50,533 nucleotides of DNA from Nostocoides sp. Soil756 (GCF_001428065.1 NZ_LMSE01000001.1:358-50890); one strand, 5' to 3'; counted from the first letter of the stretch, positions 37,881 through 46,677 are shown. Program-made: numbers and translations. The notes: generated by a model not told the origin, from the letters alone.

Positions 37881-38456
37881 TCAGACGTCGGCGCGGTGGA
37901 AGTTCTGGAAGCTGCGGCTGGCGGTGGGGCCGCGCTGGCCCTGGTAGTGCGAGCCGTACGTGGCCGAGCCGTAGGGGTTCTCGGCGGGCGAGGTGAGCTT
38001 GAAGAACGCGAGCTGGCCGATCTTCATCCCGGGCCACAACATGATGGGCAGGGTCGCGACGTTGCTCAGCTCGAGGGTGACGTGGCCGATGAAGCCGGGG
38101 TCGACGAAGCCCGCGGTGGCGTGGGTCAGCAGCCCCAGGCGGCCGAGGCTCGACTTGCCCTCGACCCGGGCCGCGAGATCGTCGGGGAGGCTCACGGTCT
38201 CGAGGGTGGACCCGAGCACGAACTCGCCGGGGTGCAGGACGAAGCCCTCGGCCGGGTCGACCTCGACGAGGCGGGTGAGGTCGGCCTGGTCCTGGGCGGG
38301 GTCGATGACGGGGTACTTGTGGTTGTCGAACAGCCGGAAGTACTTGTCGAGGCGGACGTCGACGCTGCTGGGCTGGATCATGTCGGGGTCCCACGGGTCG
38401 AGGCTGACCCGGCCGGCCTCGACCTCTGCGCGGATGTCGCGGTCGGAGAGGAGCAC
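37881..38456 (-). CDS. dcd: dCTP deaminase (possibly bifunctional dCTP deaminase/dUTPase)
   Basis: A 191-residue homotrimeric enzyme making dUTP, or dUMP if bifunctional, from dCTP. The N-terminus [13 protein letters not shown] and segments [54 protein letters not shown] and GQLAFFKL are family signatures. Actinobacterial and archaeal Dcd of this length often combine both reactions, so dUTPase activity is possible. GTG 38456 is the start. Confidence 0.96.
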   Translation of the reverse strand: MLLSDRDIRAEVEAGRVSLDPWDPDMIQPSSVDVRLDKYFRLFDNHKYPVIDPAQDQADLTRLVEVDPAEGFVLHPGEFVLGSTLETVSLPDDLAARVEGKSSLGRLGLLTHATAGFVDPGFIGHVTLELSNVATLPIMLWPGMKIGQLAFFKLTSPAENPYGSATYGSHYQGQRGPTASRSFQNFHRADV

Positions 38457-38574
38457 GGGCGTCAGGCTACCCGTGGCGGCGCGTGCGGCCCACGGGGCGC
38501 GTCGAAACGGGCCGGCCGGTTGGGCTAGAGTGTCGGCGCCGGGGAGGTCGGTTTGGACGATCTCGACCCGGCGC

Positions 38575-38648
38575 GCCGATGTAGCTCAATGGTAGAGCGC
38601 CAGCTTCCCAAGCTGGACACGCGGGTTCGATTCCCGTCATCGGCTCCA
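38575..38648 (+). tRNA. tRNA-Gly (anticodon CCC)
   Basis: A complete tRNA with acceptor GCCGATG/CATCGGC, D-arm TAGCTCAATGGTAGAGC, anticodon stem CCAGC/GCTGG with loop TTCCCAA (anticodon CCC), T-arm GCGGG-TTCGATT-CCCGT and encoded CCA at 38646-38648. Its 3' end adjoins the integrase gene of an integrative element, so it is the likely attB/attL. Confidence 0.95.
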
Positions 38649-38739
38649 CCACATCACCGCAGGTCAGGCTCAGTGGGGCCGACCGACCCCCTTCCCCGGA
38701 TGGCGCAGCCAGTGCGTCGCGTGCCCAACGCGTGCCCAA

Positions 38740-39843
38740 TCACCGCCCCGCACCCCCGCTGAAGACCTGGTCCAGCGTCGCCGCGATCCGGGCGTCACGC
38801 TCGGCCGTCGCGTGCTGGTAGATCAGCGCCGCCCGCATGCTCGCGTGGCCCATCCTGTGCATCAGCTCGCGCGTGCTGGCCCCCGATGCGGCGGCGAAGT
38901 GGTTGCCCGTGTGGCGCAGGTCGTGCAGGTGAACCCCGGGGTCCAGCTCGGCCGCCGACCGGGCCGCTGTCCACACCGGGGTCCAGTTCGACCGGTGCAG
39001 CGTGTTGCCCCGATGGCCCACGAACAGCCGGCCCTCGGGCCCGTCCTCCGCGAACGCGGCGAGGTGCTGCTCGATGTCCTCGCGCAGCCCGAGCGGGAGC
39101 GCGATCGTCCGCAGCCCCGCCCGCGACTTGGGTCCCTTGACCACCAGCCGACCGCCGACCTCGGAGACCGAGCGCCGGACCGTGAGGGTCATCAGGTCCA
39201 GGTCGAGGTCGCCCCGCTGCAGCCCCATCAGCTCACCCCACCGGAGCGAGCCGTACACCGCCAGCAGCACCACCAGCCGGTACCGCGGCTCGATCACCTC
39301 CGCCAGCCGCGCGACCTCGGCCGGACTGAGGATGGGCCGCTCCGAGGCGACCTCGCTCCCCGCACCCCGGATCCGGCACGGGTTCCGCAGGATCACCTCG
39401 TCATCCACCGCCGTCGCCATGATCGAGCGCAGCAGCCGGTAGGCCTTCGCGATGGTCGAGGCCCCGACCCCCGCGTCCTGACGACCCTGCCGCCACCGGC
39501 GCACCAGCGCGGGCGAGAGGTACCGCAGTTGGACCTCCCCCAGGTACGGCGCGAGGTGCAACCGCAGCAGCGTGCCGTACAGCTCACGGGTCCGGCCCGT
39601 GATGGTCGCCCGCTCCGCCACCCACCGAGCGGCGTACGTCCCGAAGGTCACCCCGGCCAGCGACGGGTCCACCCACCGACCGGTCGCCATGTCCGCCGCC
39701 ACGATCGCGTACGCCGCCTCGGCCTCCGCCTTCGTCCGGTGCGTCTGCTCCAACGTCCGGCGCAGGCCGTCCAGACCGGTGTACCTGACCTGCCAGCGCC
39801 CGGACGGCAGCCGGCGGATCGACCCGCGCACCCGCTTGCCCAT
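38740..39843 (-). CDS. int: AICE tyrosine integrase
   Basis: A 367-residue tyrosine recombinase for site-specific integration and excision. It has an N-terminal arm-type binding domain, SAM-like core (LRLHLAPYLGEVQLRYL), and catalytic residues Arg201 (YGSLRWGEL), His307/Arg310 (HLHDLRHTG), His in MHRMGHAS and Tyr342 nucleophile (ALIYQHAT). All are present. ATG 39843 has GGAG six bases upstream and overlaps the xis stop as TGATG; GTG 39846 is an alternative. Its 3' end points toward tRNA-Gly, the expected att orientation. Confidence 0.93.
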   Translation of the reverse strand: MGKRVRGSIRRLPSGRWQVRYTGLDGLRRTLEQTHRTKAEAEAAYAIVAADMATGRWVDPSLAGVTFGTYAARWVAERATITGRTRELYGTLLRLHLAPYLGEVQLRYLSPALVRRWRQGRQDAGVGASTIAKAYRLLRSIMATAVDDEVILRNPCRIRGAGSEVASERPILSPAEVARLAEVIEPRYRLVVLLAVYGSLRWGELMGLQRGDLDLDLMTLTVRRSVSEVGGRLVVKGPKSRAGLRTIALPLGLREDIEQHLAAFAEDGPEGRLFVGHRGNTLHRSNWTPVWTAARSAAELDPGVHLHDLRHTGNHFAAASGASTRELMHRMGHASMRAALIYQHATAERDARIAATLDQVFSGGAGR

Positions 39844-40058
39844 CACGCACTCCGCCCGCGCGACGGCAGCGGCTCCACCGTCACTGCGGCCAGGTACTCC
39901 GGCACCGCCGACACCGGGAACCGCAGGTGCTTGCCTACCCGCAGGAACCGGATGCGCCGCGCCGCCACCAGCTGACGCACGAACCCGTCCGCCGTCCCCA
40001 GCACCTCCGCCACTTCGTGCACCGTCAGGAGCCGCTGCATCTCCGTCGTCTCTTCCAT
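39843..40058 (-). CDS. xis: Excisionase (MerR-like helix-turn-helix)
   Basis: A 71-residue winged-helix protein with a MerR/excisionase fold: LLTVHEVAEVLGTADGFVRQL (helix-turn-helix), then IRFLRVGKHLRFPVSAVPEYL. It is encoded directly upstream of int with overlapping ends, as in pSAM2-type elements. It biases the integrase to excision. Confidence 0.88.
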   Translation of the reverse strand: MEETTEMQRLLTVHEVAEVLGTADGFVRQLVAARRIRFLRVGKHLRFPVSAVPEYLAAVTVEPLPSRGRSA

Positions 40059-40063
40059 CGCCC

Positions 40064-41620
40064 TCACCTCGTGCTCGTCGTTCCTCCGCTGTGATGTGTC
40101 CCCGCGTCGCGTCCGTCCCTTCGCTCCGCTCGCCATTGGTCGTACTCCCGGGCCCGGGCTGCGGCAGCCAGGGCGAGTGCTTCCTCGGCGGCGTCGCGCC
40201 AGCCGGTGCCCAGATAGGTCCACGAGCCGACGACGACGGTCGTCTCGTCTTCCTCGTCGGCCAACAGGCGGCGCTCGAGGTCGCGTGTGTCGATCGGTTC
40301 CCCGGTCCGGCGCGACTCGGCGGCCATCGCCTGCCACCGGGCGCGGGCGCGGCGCAGGGCTCCGAGGGTGACGGAGTAGCGGCGTGACTTGGTGCCGAAG
40401 TGGCCGCGGAAGCCGAGCATGTGCACCCACTGGCTCATCCGCTGGTAGTCGTGGTCCTCGGGCTGGTGCTTGACGGCGCGGTCGGCCAGGGCGGCGCACG
40501 CGGCACGCAAGGCGGCGATGTGCGGGCGCTGCTGGCCCTCGCCGTGCAGGCCGGAGACGTCCTTGGTGGCGTACTTCGCGAGGTAGCCGGCCACCTGCCC
40601 GGGCGTCAGGGCCGCGGTCGGGTCATCGACGCGGTGTCCGGCGGTGACCACGCGGACGTCGAGCTGGGCGCCCCAGGCCAGGACGCGCGGAGTGTCCTGG
40701 TCGTCGACCGGTTCGGCCAGCACGGTTACGCCCGGGGCGGTGTCGCGGATCAGGGCGGCGAGGGTCGGCCCGTCGAGGGCGGCCGGGGCGGGTGCTCCGA
40801 TTCCGGCGGCGGCGGGTCCGTCGAGGCGGATCAGGGCGTGGAAGTGGACCAGGCCGCGGTCTTGGTACTCGGCGACCTTGGCGTACTGGATCGAGGCGTG
40901 CTCGCCCAGGCCGGACTCCGTCATGCCGAGGTGTCCGGCGACGGCTCGGCGGAGGGCGATGGTGGTGCGCCGCCACAGCTCGGGGGCGTGCCACTGCCAG
41001 AGGACCGCCGAGGCAGTGTCGTAGCAGTCCACGCAGAGGGGAGCGCCGGAGCGCTGGTCGCCGGGTTCGTGGACGGCGGTGCACCACTGCGGCCGTCCGT
41101 GTAGGCAGCGGGTGCGGTCGTCCCGGCGTCGAGGGCGACAGGGTCTCCCGCCGCGGTGGCCGTGCACGAGTCCGAACGAGGGCGCGGTGAACGTGGCGAA
41201 CAGCAGCGGGTTGTCCGCGACCCGCTCGGGCACGGTCTTACCCCCGGCCACTCCGGCACTGATGAGCGCGAAGGTGTCGCGGGCGTAGGTGCGCGAGCAC
41301 GCCGGGCAGACGTGGGCGCGGCGGTTCCCGCACGGCCGGTACAGGACCCCGAGCGGTGCGTCGGCCGAGCGGAAGGTCGAGAGCACTTCGCCGGTGCGGG
41401 CGTCGATGGTCGCGGAGGATCCGGCGAGCCGGACCGGGCAGGCGCAGTTGTGCACTGCGGCGAGGGTGTCGGCGAAGGCGTCCATCGACCCGTCTGCGAA
41501 CCGGCCCAGCAGCCCAGCACCGGACGGGCCGTGGAGCGCGGGGACATCGAGCGGTGCGTCCTCACCGAACCCATCGAACCGGGCCGCGGGGCGGTCGGTC
41601 GCGGTCGAGGTGGGTGGCAT
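40064..41620 (-). CDS. repSA: RepSA-like replication initiator
   Basis: A 518-residue initiator for rolling-circle-type replication of the excised element. It has zinc-binding Cys pairs (CPACSRTYARD, LCVDCYDTA), the HUH motif VHFHALIRLD with two His, and the Tyr region YLAKYATKD. The C-terminal segment EEALALAAAARAREYDQWR is the usual RepSA tail. ATG 41620 has GGGAG nine bases upstream; the frame is open further but that stretch overlaps whiB and has no support. Confidence 0.88.
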   Translation of the reverse strand: MPPTSTATDRPAARFDGFGEDAPLDVPALHGPSGAGLLGRFADGSMDAFADTLAAVHNCACPVRLAGSSATIDARTGEVLSTFRSADAPLGVLYRPCGNRRAHVCPACSRTYARDTFALISAGVAGGKTVPERVADNPLLFATFTAPSFGLVHGHRGGRPCRPRRRDDRTRCLHGRPQWCTAVHEPGDQRSGAPLCVDCYDTASAVLWQWHAPELWRRTTIALRRAVAGHLGMTESGLGEHASIQYAKVAEYQDRGLVHFHALIRLDGPAAAGIGAPAPAALDGPTLAALIRDTAPGVTVLAEPVDDQDTPRVLAWGAQLDVRVVTAGHRVDDPTAALTPGQVAGYLAKYATKDVSGLHGEGQQRPHIAALRAACAALADRAVKHQPEDHDYQRMSQWVHMLGFRGHFGTKSRRYSVTLGALRRARARWQAMAAESRRTGEPIDTRDLERRLLADEEDETTVVVGSWTYLGTGWRDAAEEALALAAAARAREYDQWRAERRDGRDAGTHHSGGTTSTR

Positions 41621-41634
41621 GACGATGGCTCCCG

Positions 41635-42012
41635 TCAGGCGGCCCGGTCGGTGCGGAGCGCGCCAAGGACGACCCTGCCCAAGGGTTCGCCGTGGCGGAG
41701 GGCGTCGTCGAGGGGGCGGCGCTGATCGGGGTCGAGCCCGCCCCAGATGCCGAACTCCTCGCCGTAGAGCAGCGCCGCGGCCAGACACTTCCTCCGGATC
41801 GGACAGCCGGAACAGATCGAGCGGGCGCGGTGAGCCGCCGGGGCGCGCAGGTCCTCGAACCACCCGCCGTCCGGGTCGGCCGCGCAGGAGCCGCGTTCTC
41901 GCCAGCGGATGCCGTCGAGCTCGTCGAGCACCGCGGCACTGGCGGTCACGTACGGCAGCGGAACACCCCACGGGCGCAACGCGACCCGGTCCGGGGCCTG
42001 CGGGCCGGTCAT
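41635..42012 (-). CDS. WhiB-family iron-sulfur regulator
   Basis: A 125-residue protein with the WhiB Cys pattern: CAADPDG, then ICSGCPIRRKCLAAAL (CxxCxxxxxC), followed by the GIWGG turn (FGIWGGLDPDQRR). The four Cys bind a 4Fe-4S cluster, and the tail is basic. WhiB proteins usually pair with the primary sigma factor. The start ATG 42012 overlaps the FtsK-like gene stop (ATGA). It may regulate transfer or replication of the element, or host genes. Confidence 0.85.
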   Translation of the reverse strand: MTGPQAPDRVALRPWGVPLPYVTASAAVLDELDGIRWRERGSCAADPDGGWFEDLRAPAAHRARSICSGCPIRRKCLAAALLYGEEFGIWGGLDPDQRRPLDDALRHGEPLGRVVLGALRTDRAA

Positions 42013-43550
42013 CGCGACCCACTCCCCTCGGCCGACATCGAATCGGCGGAGGCACGCGCCCGTGGTGCTCGCGGCGAACGCGGTCGCCGGGGCCGACACG
42101 TTGGCTCGTCGGTGGGCACGGCGTGCAGTCGCGGCCCGTCACTACCGGACGTCTCGTGCTCGTCGCCCTGGTCCGGCGGATCGGGCGTGGTGGGGACCCT
42201 CGAGACGCGGCAGGGGTAGCGGGCGGCGAGGTCGCGGATCACCGGGTCGGGCCAGTAGTCGGCGCGGACCCGGTCGGTGTTGCCCTCGTCATCGACCACC
42301 CAGGCCGTGCCGGGTGCCGTCGGGGAGATCCGGTGCGCGGGGGCCGTGCGAGTAGCCCCGTCCCCGAGGACCATCGCGGTCTCCTGGTCCGACAGCAACC
42401 GCAGCGCGACCCGTTGGGTGAACAGGTTCCGCATCGTCACCACGTCCTTGCGCGGGTCCTGCACGAACGCGGCCACTACCACTCCGAGAGCGCGGCCCTT
42501 GGTCAGCAGCCGGGCCAGCAGCCGCGCTGCCTCCATCCGGGTCTCCCGGTCGGCGTACGCGATGAGGTCGGCCAACTCATCGATCACCAGGACGTGCAGC
42601 GGGTCACCCGGCCGCGGGGTGTGGGCGCGGACCTGCCCGGCCATCGCCTCCCCCCGCCTCTCCGCGACGTCGAGCAGAGCCGCCAGGACCGCGAGGGCGC
42701 CCGGGCCGCTGTCCGCCACCGTGGCGAAGAGGGCGCGGCCCATCCGCAGCTCCACCCCGTGCTTGAGGTCGATCCCCCACAGCCGGGCCGAGTCGGACGG
42801 CACGAGCGGGGCGAGGCCGGCGACCAGCCCCCACAGCACTGAACCCTTCCCCGCCCCCGAGCAGCCGGCCACCAGCGTGTGCCGCCCCGCCACCGTCAGA
42901 GCCCAGACCCCGCCCACGTCACGACGGCCGAGCGGCAGCAGATGCCCCGGCTCGGCGGACGTTGGTCCGAGCGGGACGGTCCCGTCCCGTGCCTCTCGGA
43001 GGGCGTCGTGCATGACGAGCTCGACGCGCAGGGTCGAGGTCGACCCGCCGTACGCAGTGCACCGCCAGGACAGAGCATCCAGCGTCGCCGCCAGCCCCGG
43101 CACCCCCGCTTCGAGCTGGTCGAGCGTCTGCCCGGCCCGGGCCCGCACCACGAGGGTGACCGTCGAGCCCTTCGCCCGGACCGACCGCAGCCGTGGGACC
43201 GACTGCCCCGACGGCTTGCGCGACCCAGCCACCACGCGGTCTCGCACGACGCGCGCCCACCCGCAGGCCTCCGCCAGCCCGGTCCAGTTCCGGCGCATGT
43301 ACCGCCGCCACCGACGACGCCTCGACGGGCCCGCGATCACACGCTCGTACCCGGCCGGGAACCACCACGCCCAGCCGACCAGTCCGAGCGGAACGGCGAG
43401 CCCTGTCGAGGCCCACGCCAGCAGGGACCCCCCTCGCGCCCACGACAGGAGAACCGACACCGCCAGCCACGCCGCGACCATCCGGCGGTGACCGATCATC
43501 CAGGCCCACAGCCACCGGCACAACCAGCCGAGGCGGCCGACGGAGCTCAT
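42009..43550 (-). CDS. FtsK/SpoIIIE-like conjugative DNA translocase (TraSA-type)
   Basis: A 513-residue membrane-anchored hexameric ATPase that pumps double-stranded DNA in AICE transfer. The N-terminus has two or three hydrophobic segments (MVAAWLAVSVLLSWARGG, GLAVPLGLVGWAWWFPAG). It has Walker A AGCSGAGKGSVLW, Walker B HVLVIDELADLIAY, and the arginine-rich FTQRVALRLLSDQETAMVLGD. The 50-residue tail is hydrophilic and Pro/Arg-rich. There is only one tra protein, as expected for this element class. Starts at ATG 43550, overlapping the next upstream gene. Confidence 0.9.
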   Translation of the reverse strand: MSSVGRLGWLCRWLWAWMIGHRRMVAAWLAVSVLLSWARGGSLLAWASTGLAVPLGLVGWAWWFPAGYERVIAGPSRRRRWRRYMRRNWTGLAEACGWARVVRDRVVAGSRKPSGQSVPRLRSVRAKGSTVTLVVRARAGQTLDQLEAGVPGLAATLDALSWRCTAYGGSTSTLRVELVMHDALREARDGTVPLGPTSAEPGHLLPLGRRDVGGVWALTVAGRHTLVAGCSGAGKGSVLWGLVAGLAPLVPSDSARLWGIDLKHGVELRMGRALFATVADSGPGALAVLAALLDVAERRGEAMAGQVRAHTPRPGDPLHVLVIDELADLIAYADRETRMEAARLLARLLTKGRALGVVVAAFVQDPRKDVVTMRNLFTQRVALRLLSDQETAMVLGDGATRTAPAHRISPTAPGTAWVVDDEGNTDRVRADYWPDPVIRDLAARYPCRVSRVPTTPDPPDQGDEHETSGSDGPRLHAVPTDEPTCRPRRPRSPRAPRARASADSMSAEGSGSR

Positions 43551-43807
43551 CGCGGCCCGCCTCGCTCGTGCTGCTCGCACGCCGCCAGCGCCCGGTCCAC
43601 GCACGAGGCGGCGACGTCCAGCCACCCGGCAACGCTCGCCATCGCCTCGGCGAACCCCGGCACGTCCTCCCCCGAGTGCCCCAGCCGCAGGATGTGCTCG
43701 GCGGCGTCCTCGGTGCGCGCGTAGATTCCCAATAGTTCCTCCGCCAGCGCCTCGTCCGTGCCGACCCCGAAGGAGCGAGCCAGCGCGTCGAGGTCCACCG
43801 CGGTCAC
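43547..43807 (-). CDS. Small AICE protein of unknown function
   Basis: 86 residues, helical, with no membrane segment or known motif (DLDALARSFGVGTDEALAE, VAGWLDVAASCVDRALAAC). GTG 43807 overlaps the upstream stop (GTGA), and its stop overlaps the FtsK-like ATG. It is translated in series with the conjugation genes, so likely helps transfer or copy control. Not recognised. Confidence 0.75.
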   Translation of the reverse strand: MTAVDLDALARSFGVGTDEALAEELLGIYARTEDAAEHILRLGHSGEDVPGFAEAMASVAGWLDVAASCVDRALAACEQHERGGPR

Positions 43808-44214
43808 GACGCGGCCTTCAACGTCGCTCCTGGCGCGACCATCCCCTCCGCCCGGAACGACCACGACAGCCGCGGGCGCGGGCCGCTGTCATCGATCCAC
43901 CCCAGCGCCGTCAGCCCGACAAACTCCACCGGCGTCCACGGCATCCCCGACTTATTCTCCGGCGGCACCGGCTGCTGCTTCGCAGCGAACTTCACCGACA
44001 CCGCGGTCTCCTTCCGCGACGCCTCCTCGTCCGCGTCGAGCACGGTGGCCTGCCACAGGAGCAGCCCCGTGTCCTTGTCGACCTGCTGGGGCCGCGACCC
44101 GTCCTCCCGCGGTGAAGCGTTGAAGTCCGCCACGGGCTCTACCGCCCCCTTGAGGAACGCCCCCGCGGGAAACACGTCACCGTGTGCCACCTTGATCCGC
44201 CGCTGCATCGCCAT
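43804..44214 (-). CDS. Conserved AICE protein of unknown function
   Basis: 136 residues, beta-rich, no signal or membrane region: GDVFPAGAFLKGAVEPVADF, then a core with DKDTGLLLWQATVLDADEEA and PRLSWSFRAEGMVAPG. It is the promoter-proximal gene of the minus-strand transfer operon, in a position that other AICEs also fill with a conserved hypothetical. The start ATG 44214 is chosen because GGAG is six bases upstream; GTG 44226 and ATG 44220 also exist. Confidence 0.78.
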   Translation of the reverse strand: MAMQRRIKVAHGDVFPAGAFLKGAVEPVADFNASPREDGSRPQQVDKDTGLLLWQATVLDADEEASRKETAVSVKFAAKQQPVPPENKSGMPWTPVEFVGLTALGWIDDSGPRPRLSWSFRAEGMVAPGATLKAAS

Positions 44215-44277
44215 GACCATCTCCACTCTCGAAGCGGTGGGACTCTTACTGCCTCACCGGCCGAATCTGTCACCATA

Positions 44278-44344
44278 GGGGACTCATCCGTCCCCGGCAA
44301 GGACTTATACGCCCCTAAAGGGCGGAAAAGTCCCCCGGGGGACT
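44278..44344. promoter_or_regulatory. Divergent promoter with GTCCCC-type operators
   Basis: The gap between the transfer operon and the XRE gene has a 16-bp perfect palindrome AGTCCCCCGGGGGACT (44329-44344), GGGGAC-6nt-GTCCCC (44278-44283/44290-44295) and CGCCC-CTAAA-GGGCG (44310-44324). An AT-rich patch (44301-44320) lies between them. They are likely sites for the adjacent XRE repressor. Confidence 0.7.
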
Positions 44345-44382
44345 GACCGGACCCCGGAGTCCTGCACAATGAAGGAGTGGAG

Positions 44383-44988
44383 ATGCCAGAGGTGATCAAG
44401 GCTCGACGGGCGGCACTGGGGCTCAGCCAGGCCGATCTCGCCGCACAGGTCGGCCTCGACAAGCGACAGATCCGCCGGTACGAAGCGGGCGACGCTCAGC
44501 CGACCCTGTCCGCCGGCCGACAGATCGCCCAAGCCCTCGGGATCACCCTCGACGAGCTGGCGGGCGCGCACTCACGACGAGTCGGCTTGTCGGGCGCGTG
44601 GTTCGCTGCCTGGGAGACCTGGAAGGACGGCGAGCCAGTGTTCACCGCGCAGCCCGTGACGCTGCGTCAGCGAGGCGACCTCATCCAGATCCAAGCCGAG
44701 AACCGGGGCAACGTCACCGTGGCCGAGGGCGGCTACCTCTGGCGCGGCGAACTCCGCCTCTGGGACAACGAAGTTCTGATGGGCTGGTACGCCGCCGACG
44801 ATGAGGGCATCCGCTCCCTCGGCACGCTGTTCTTCCACGTGCACATGCACGGTCAGCACATGGCGGGACGATGGGTTGGCCAGTCCCACGACGGCCCGCT
44901 ACTGACCGGAGCCGCGTCCATCGCCAAGTCCGAGGAAGCCGCCACCACGCAGCTTCGCGACCTCCTCGAAGGGAGCGCCGTCAAGTGA
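44383..44988 (+). CDS. XRE-family transcriptional regulator
   Basis: 201 residues: a Cro/CI-type helix-turn-helix at residues about 5-60 (ALGLSQADLAAQVGLDKRQIRRYEAGDAQPTLS) and a C-terminal sensor-like domain of unknown ligand (AWFAAWETWKDGEP, GGYLWRGELRLWDNEVLMGWYAA). The GTSMA-free C-terminal region has HVHMHGQHMAGRWVG, a His-rich loop that could bind metal. It is divergent from the transfer operon, so likely its repressor. AAGGAG lies six bases before ATG 44383. Its stop overlaps the next start (GTGA). Confidence 0.88.
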   Translation: MPEVIKARRAALGLSQADLAAQVGLDKRQIRRYEAGDAQPTLSAGRQIAQALGITLDELAGAHSRRVGLSGAWFAAWETWKDGEPVFTAQPVTLRQRGDLIQIQAENRGNVTVAEGGYLWRGELRLWDNEVLMGWYAADDEGIRSLGTLFFHVHMHGQHMAGRWVGQSHDGPLLTGAASIAKSEEAATTQLRDLLEGSAVK

Positions 44989-45320
44989 CCGACGTCGTCG
45001 AGGTCATCGTCACCGGCCCCCCCGAGATCATGCCGGGACTGGCGGAGGGCCTGGTCAGCGATCGCCTCATCGCCTGCGCGCACCTGACACCGATCGACTC
45101 CACCTATCGATGGCAGGGCTCCATCGAACACGGCACAGAGGTCCGTGCGGCCATGCACACAACAGCAGCCCGCGCCGAAGCCGTCAAACAGCACGTGCGC
45201 CGAGCCCACCCATATGAGGTCCCCTGCATCCTTGTGATCCCGGTTCTCTCTGGGGACAGCGACTACCTCGCTTGGGTTGACCAAGAATCGCGGCCGGCGG
45301 GCGAGAGTCCGCTCACTTGA
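44985..45320 (+). CDS. cutA: CutA-like divalent-cation-tolerance protein
   Basis: 111 residues, CutA1 fold: VVEVIVTGPPEIMPGLAEGL, LIACAHLTPIDSTYRWQGSIE (conserved YRW-G-IE) and HPYEVPCILVIPVLSG. It is a small trimeric ferredoxin-like protein. The GTG start overlaps the XRE stop, so the two are coupled. The role of CutA in a mobile element is unknown; sensing of a metal or other signal for the XRE partner is an inference. Confidence 0.87.
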   Translation: MTDVVEVIVTGPPEIMPGLAEGLVSDRLIACAHLTPIDSTYRWQGSIEHGTEVRAAMHTTAARAEAVKQHVRRAHPYEVPCILVIPVLSGDSDYLAWVDQESRPAGESPLT

Positions 45321-45353
45321 AACGTTCGGTTCCTTGCCGCAAAGGCACCCATT

Positions 45354-45860
45354 GTGATCGAGGAAGCCAACTGCGCGACTGGCGGCGGTTGGACGCAGGT
45401 CCGGGTGCCCTCTCATGCCGATGAGCGCAACTCTCGGTCTGGGGCTGCCATGCTCGCGCTCATGACCTCGGAGAGCCACCGCGCCCTGCTTGAGCAGGTC
45501 GTTCATGCCGTTGTCGGACGGGCTGCGCAGGTCGAGTGGGTGGAGACCGGAGATGGTTGGTCGGCTCATGCGCGGCTTCAAGGTGCAAGCGGCCGTGTTA
45601 GCCACGTTCTGACCTCGCCTGAGTTGCAGGAAGCAAGATTCGAAGAGCCCCCATGCAGCGTCGTCATCGTCACGACCACCGATGAGGACGAGGTACTTGA
45701 GGCGCTGACGAAACTCGCTCGGGCAGCATTGGAGTACTCAAGGGGCGGCGGCCATGTGGAGCGAAGAAGGGGGCTGGTTGGCACCCGGCCGGTCCTTGTC
45801 CTTCGCACCGAGGAGGACGAGTGGCGGATTGGAAAGCGGTCCGGCTTCATCCCGTACTAA
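45354..45860 (+). CDS. Hypothetical protein (element cargo)
   Basis: About 168 residues from GTG 45354 (AAAGG is eight bases upstream); ATG 45450 or 45462 are shorter alternatives. The C-terminal half looks like an alpha/beta fold (SVVIVTTTDEDEVLEALTKLARAALEYS) ending VLVLRTEEDEWRIGKR. No known domain; not recognised. It follows cutA by 33 bases, so it may share the transcript. Confidence 0.65.
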   Translation: MIEEANCATGGGWTQVRVPSHADERNSRSGAAMLALMTSESHRALLEQVVHAVVGRAAQVEWVETGDGWSAHARLQGASGRVSHVLTSPELQEARFEEPPCSVVIVTTTDEDEVLEALTKLARAALEYSRGGGHVERRRGLVGTRPVLVLRTEEDEWRIGKRSGFIPY

Positions 45861-45899
45861 CCGCTCGAACCATCCGGTCATGCCGCGATAAGTCAGACG

Positions 45900-46502
45900 C
45901 TAGAAGTGAGGAAGCTCCTTGCCACCTCGCTCCTCAAGGCGGCGATACCTGCGGCTGAACGCCATGTAGAGCAGTGCTGGCCACGCGATGAGGAAGGGGA
46001 TGACCACGAGCCAGTACCAGCCACCTCGCTGATTCACTTCGTCGGTCAAGATGACAAGCGCGACGAGGCCGGCCACGCCAACGACGAGCCAGCTGCGGCC
46101 TTCGATGAAGCCACGCCAGGTGCGTGGGCGAGCTCGGAACTGCACGTTGTAGGCGTTCGGTCCGAGCGCTTCCCACACTCGCCGCGAGGCCTCGATCACC
46201 CGATCATCATCAGCAGCCCCGCTGCTCATCACCACTGACTCCCACAGCGGCGGCCTTGCCTCCGGACCCTCGGCCTCAAGCGACCGAAGCCGCGCCAAGG
46301 CATCGTCCGTGACCCACGGCGCCCTTTCGATGACGGCCATCAGGTCGTTGTATCGAGACACAACCGTGGCCTCATCACCCCCACCGCGGCGTTCGCGGAT
46401 CGACTGCACAGCCTGCGGTCTACCCCGCGCCAAGGCCGCAGAAATGAGGAGATACGAGGCGACCGGCACCTCCCACGGCTGCCGCGGCTGCACTGTCCTC
46501 AT
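45900..46502 (-). CDS. Hypothetical two-helix membrane protein
   Basis: About 200 residues. The N-terminal half is soluble and helical (YLLISAALARGRPQAVQSI, WVTDDALARLRSLEAEG). The C-terminus has two closely spaced transmembrane helices (GRSWLVVGVAGLVALVILTDEV, WYWLVVIPFLIAWPALLYMA). ATG 46502 is chosen to leave a divergent gap; the frame continues to 46622 without a ribosome site. Not recognised. Confidence 0.65.
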   Translation of the reverse strand: MRTVQPRQPWEVPVASYLLISAALARGRPQAVQSIRERRGGGDEATVVSRYNDLMAVIERAPWVTDDALARLRSLEAEGPEARPPLWESVVMSSGAADDDRVIEASRRVWEALGPNAYNVQFRARPRTWRGFIEGRSWLVVGVAGLVALVILTDEVNQRGGWYWLVVIPFLIAWPALLYMAFSRRYRRLEERGGKELPHF

Positions 46503-46677
46503 CGCAGCAACGCTAGAGCGTCCCGTCGACGCAAGCCCCATGATCGAACGGAACCGATGTGCACTCACATGCCGCGGAGAGGAACCCGCACCTCGCGCCG
46601 TGGCCGCCATCGGCAGTCCCATGTCACGCTTGAGTGTTTGGGGTGACGCCGTGCGCTTCGGTCGGGAGACTTACGCC

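Larger units (their letters stand above)
38649..45320 (-). mobile_element. AICE (pSAM2-like integrative and conjugative element), core region
   Basis: Next to tRNA-Gly lies int-xis-rep-whiB-ftsK plus two small conserved genes on the minus strand, then a divergent XRE-CutA pair. This is the core set of actinomycete integrative and conjugative elements: tyrosine integrase, excisionase, RepSA-type rolling-circle initiator and a single FtsK-like DNA translocase. The right boundary is not visible: no copy of the tRNA-Gly 3' end was found, so the element may extend through the cargo genes to beyond 50,533. The end given here is only the end of the recognisable core. Confidence 0.82.
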
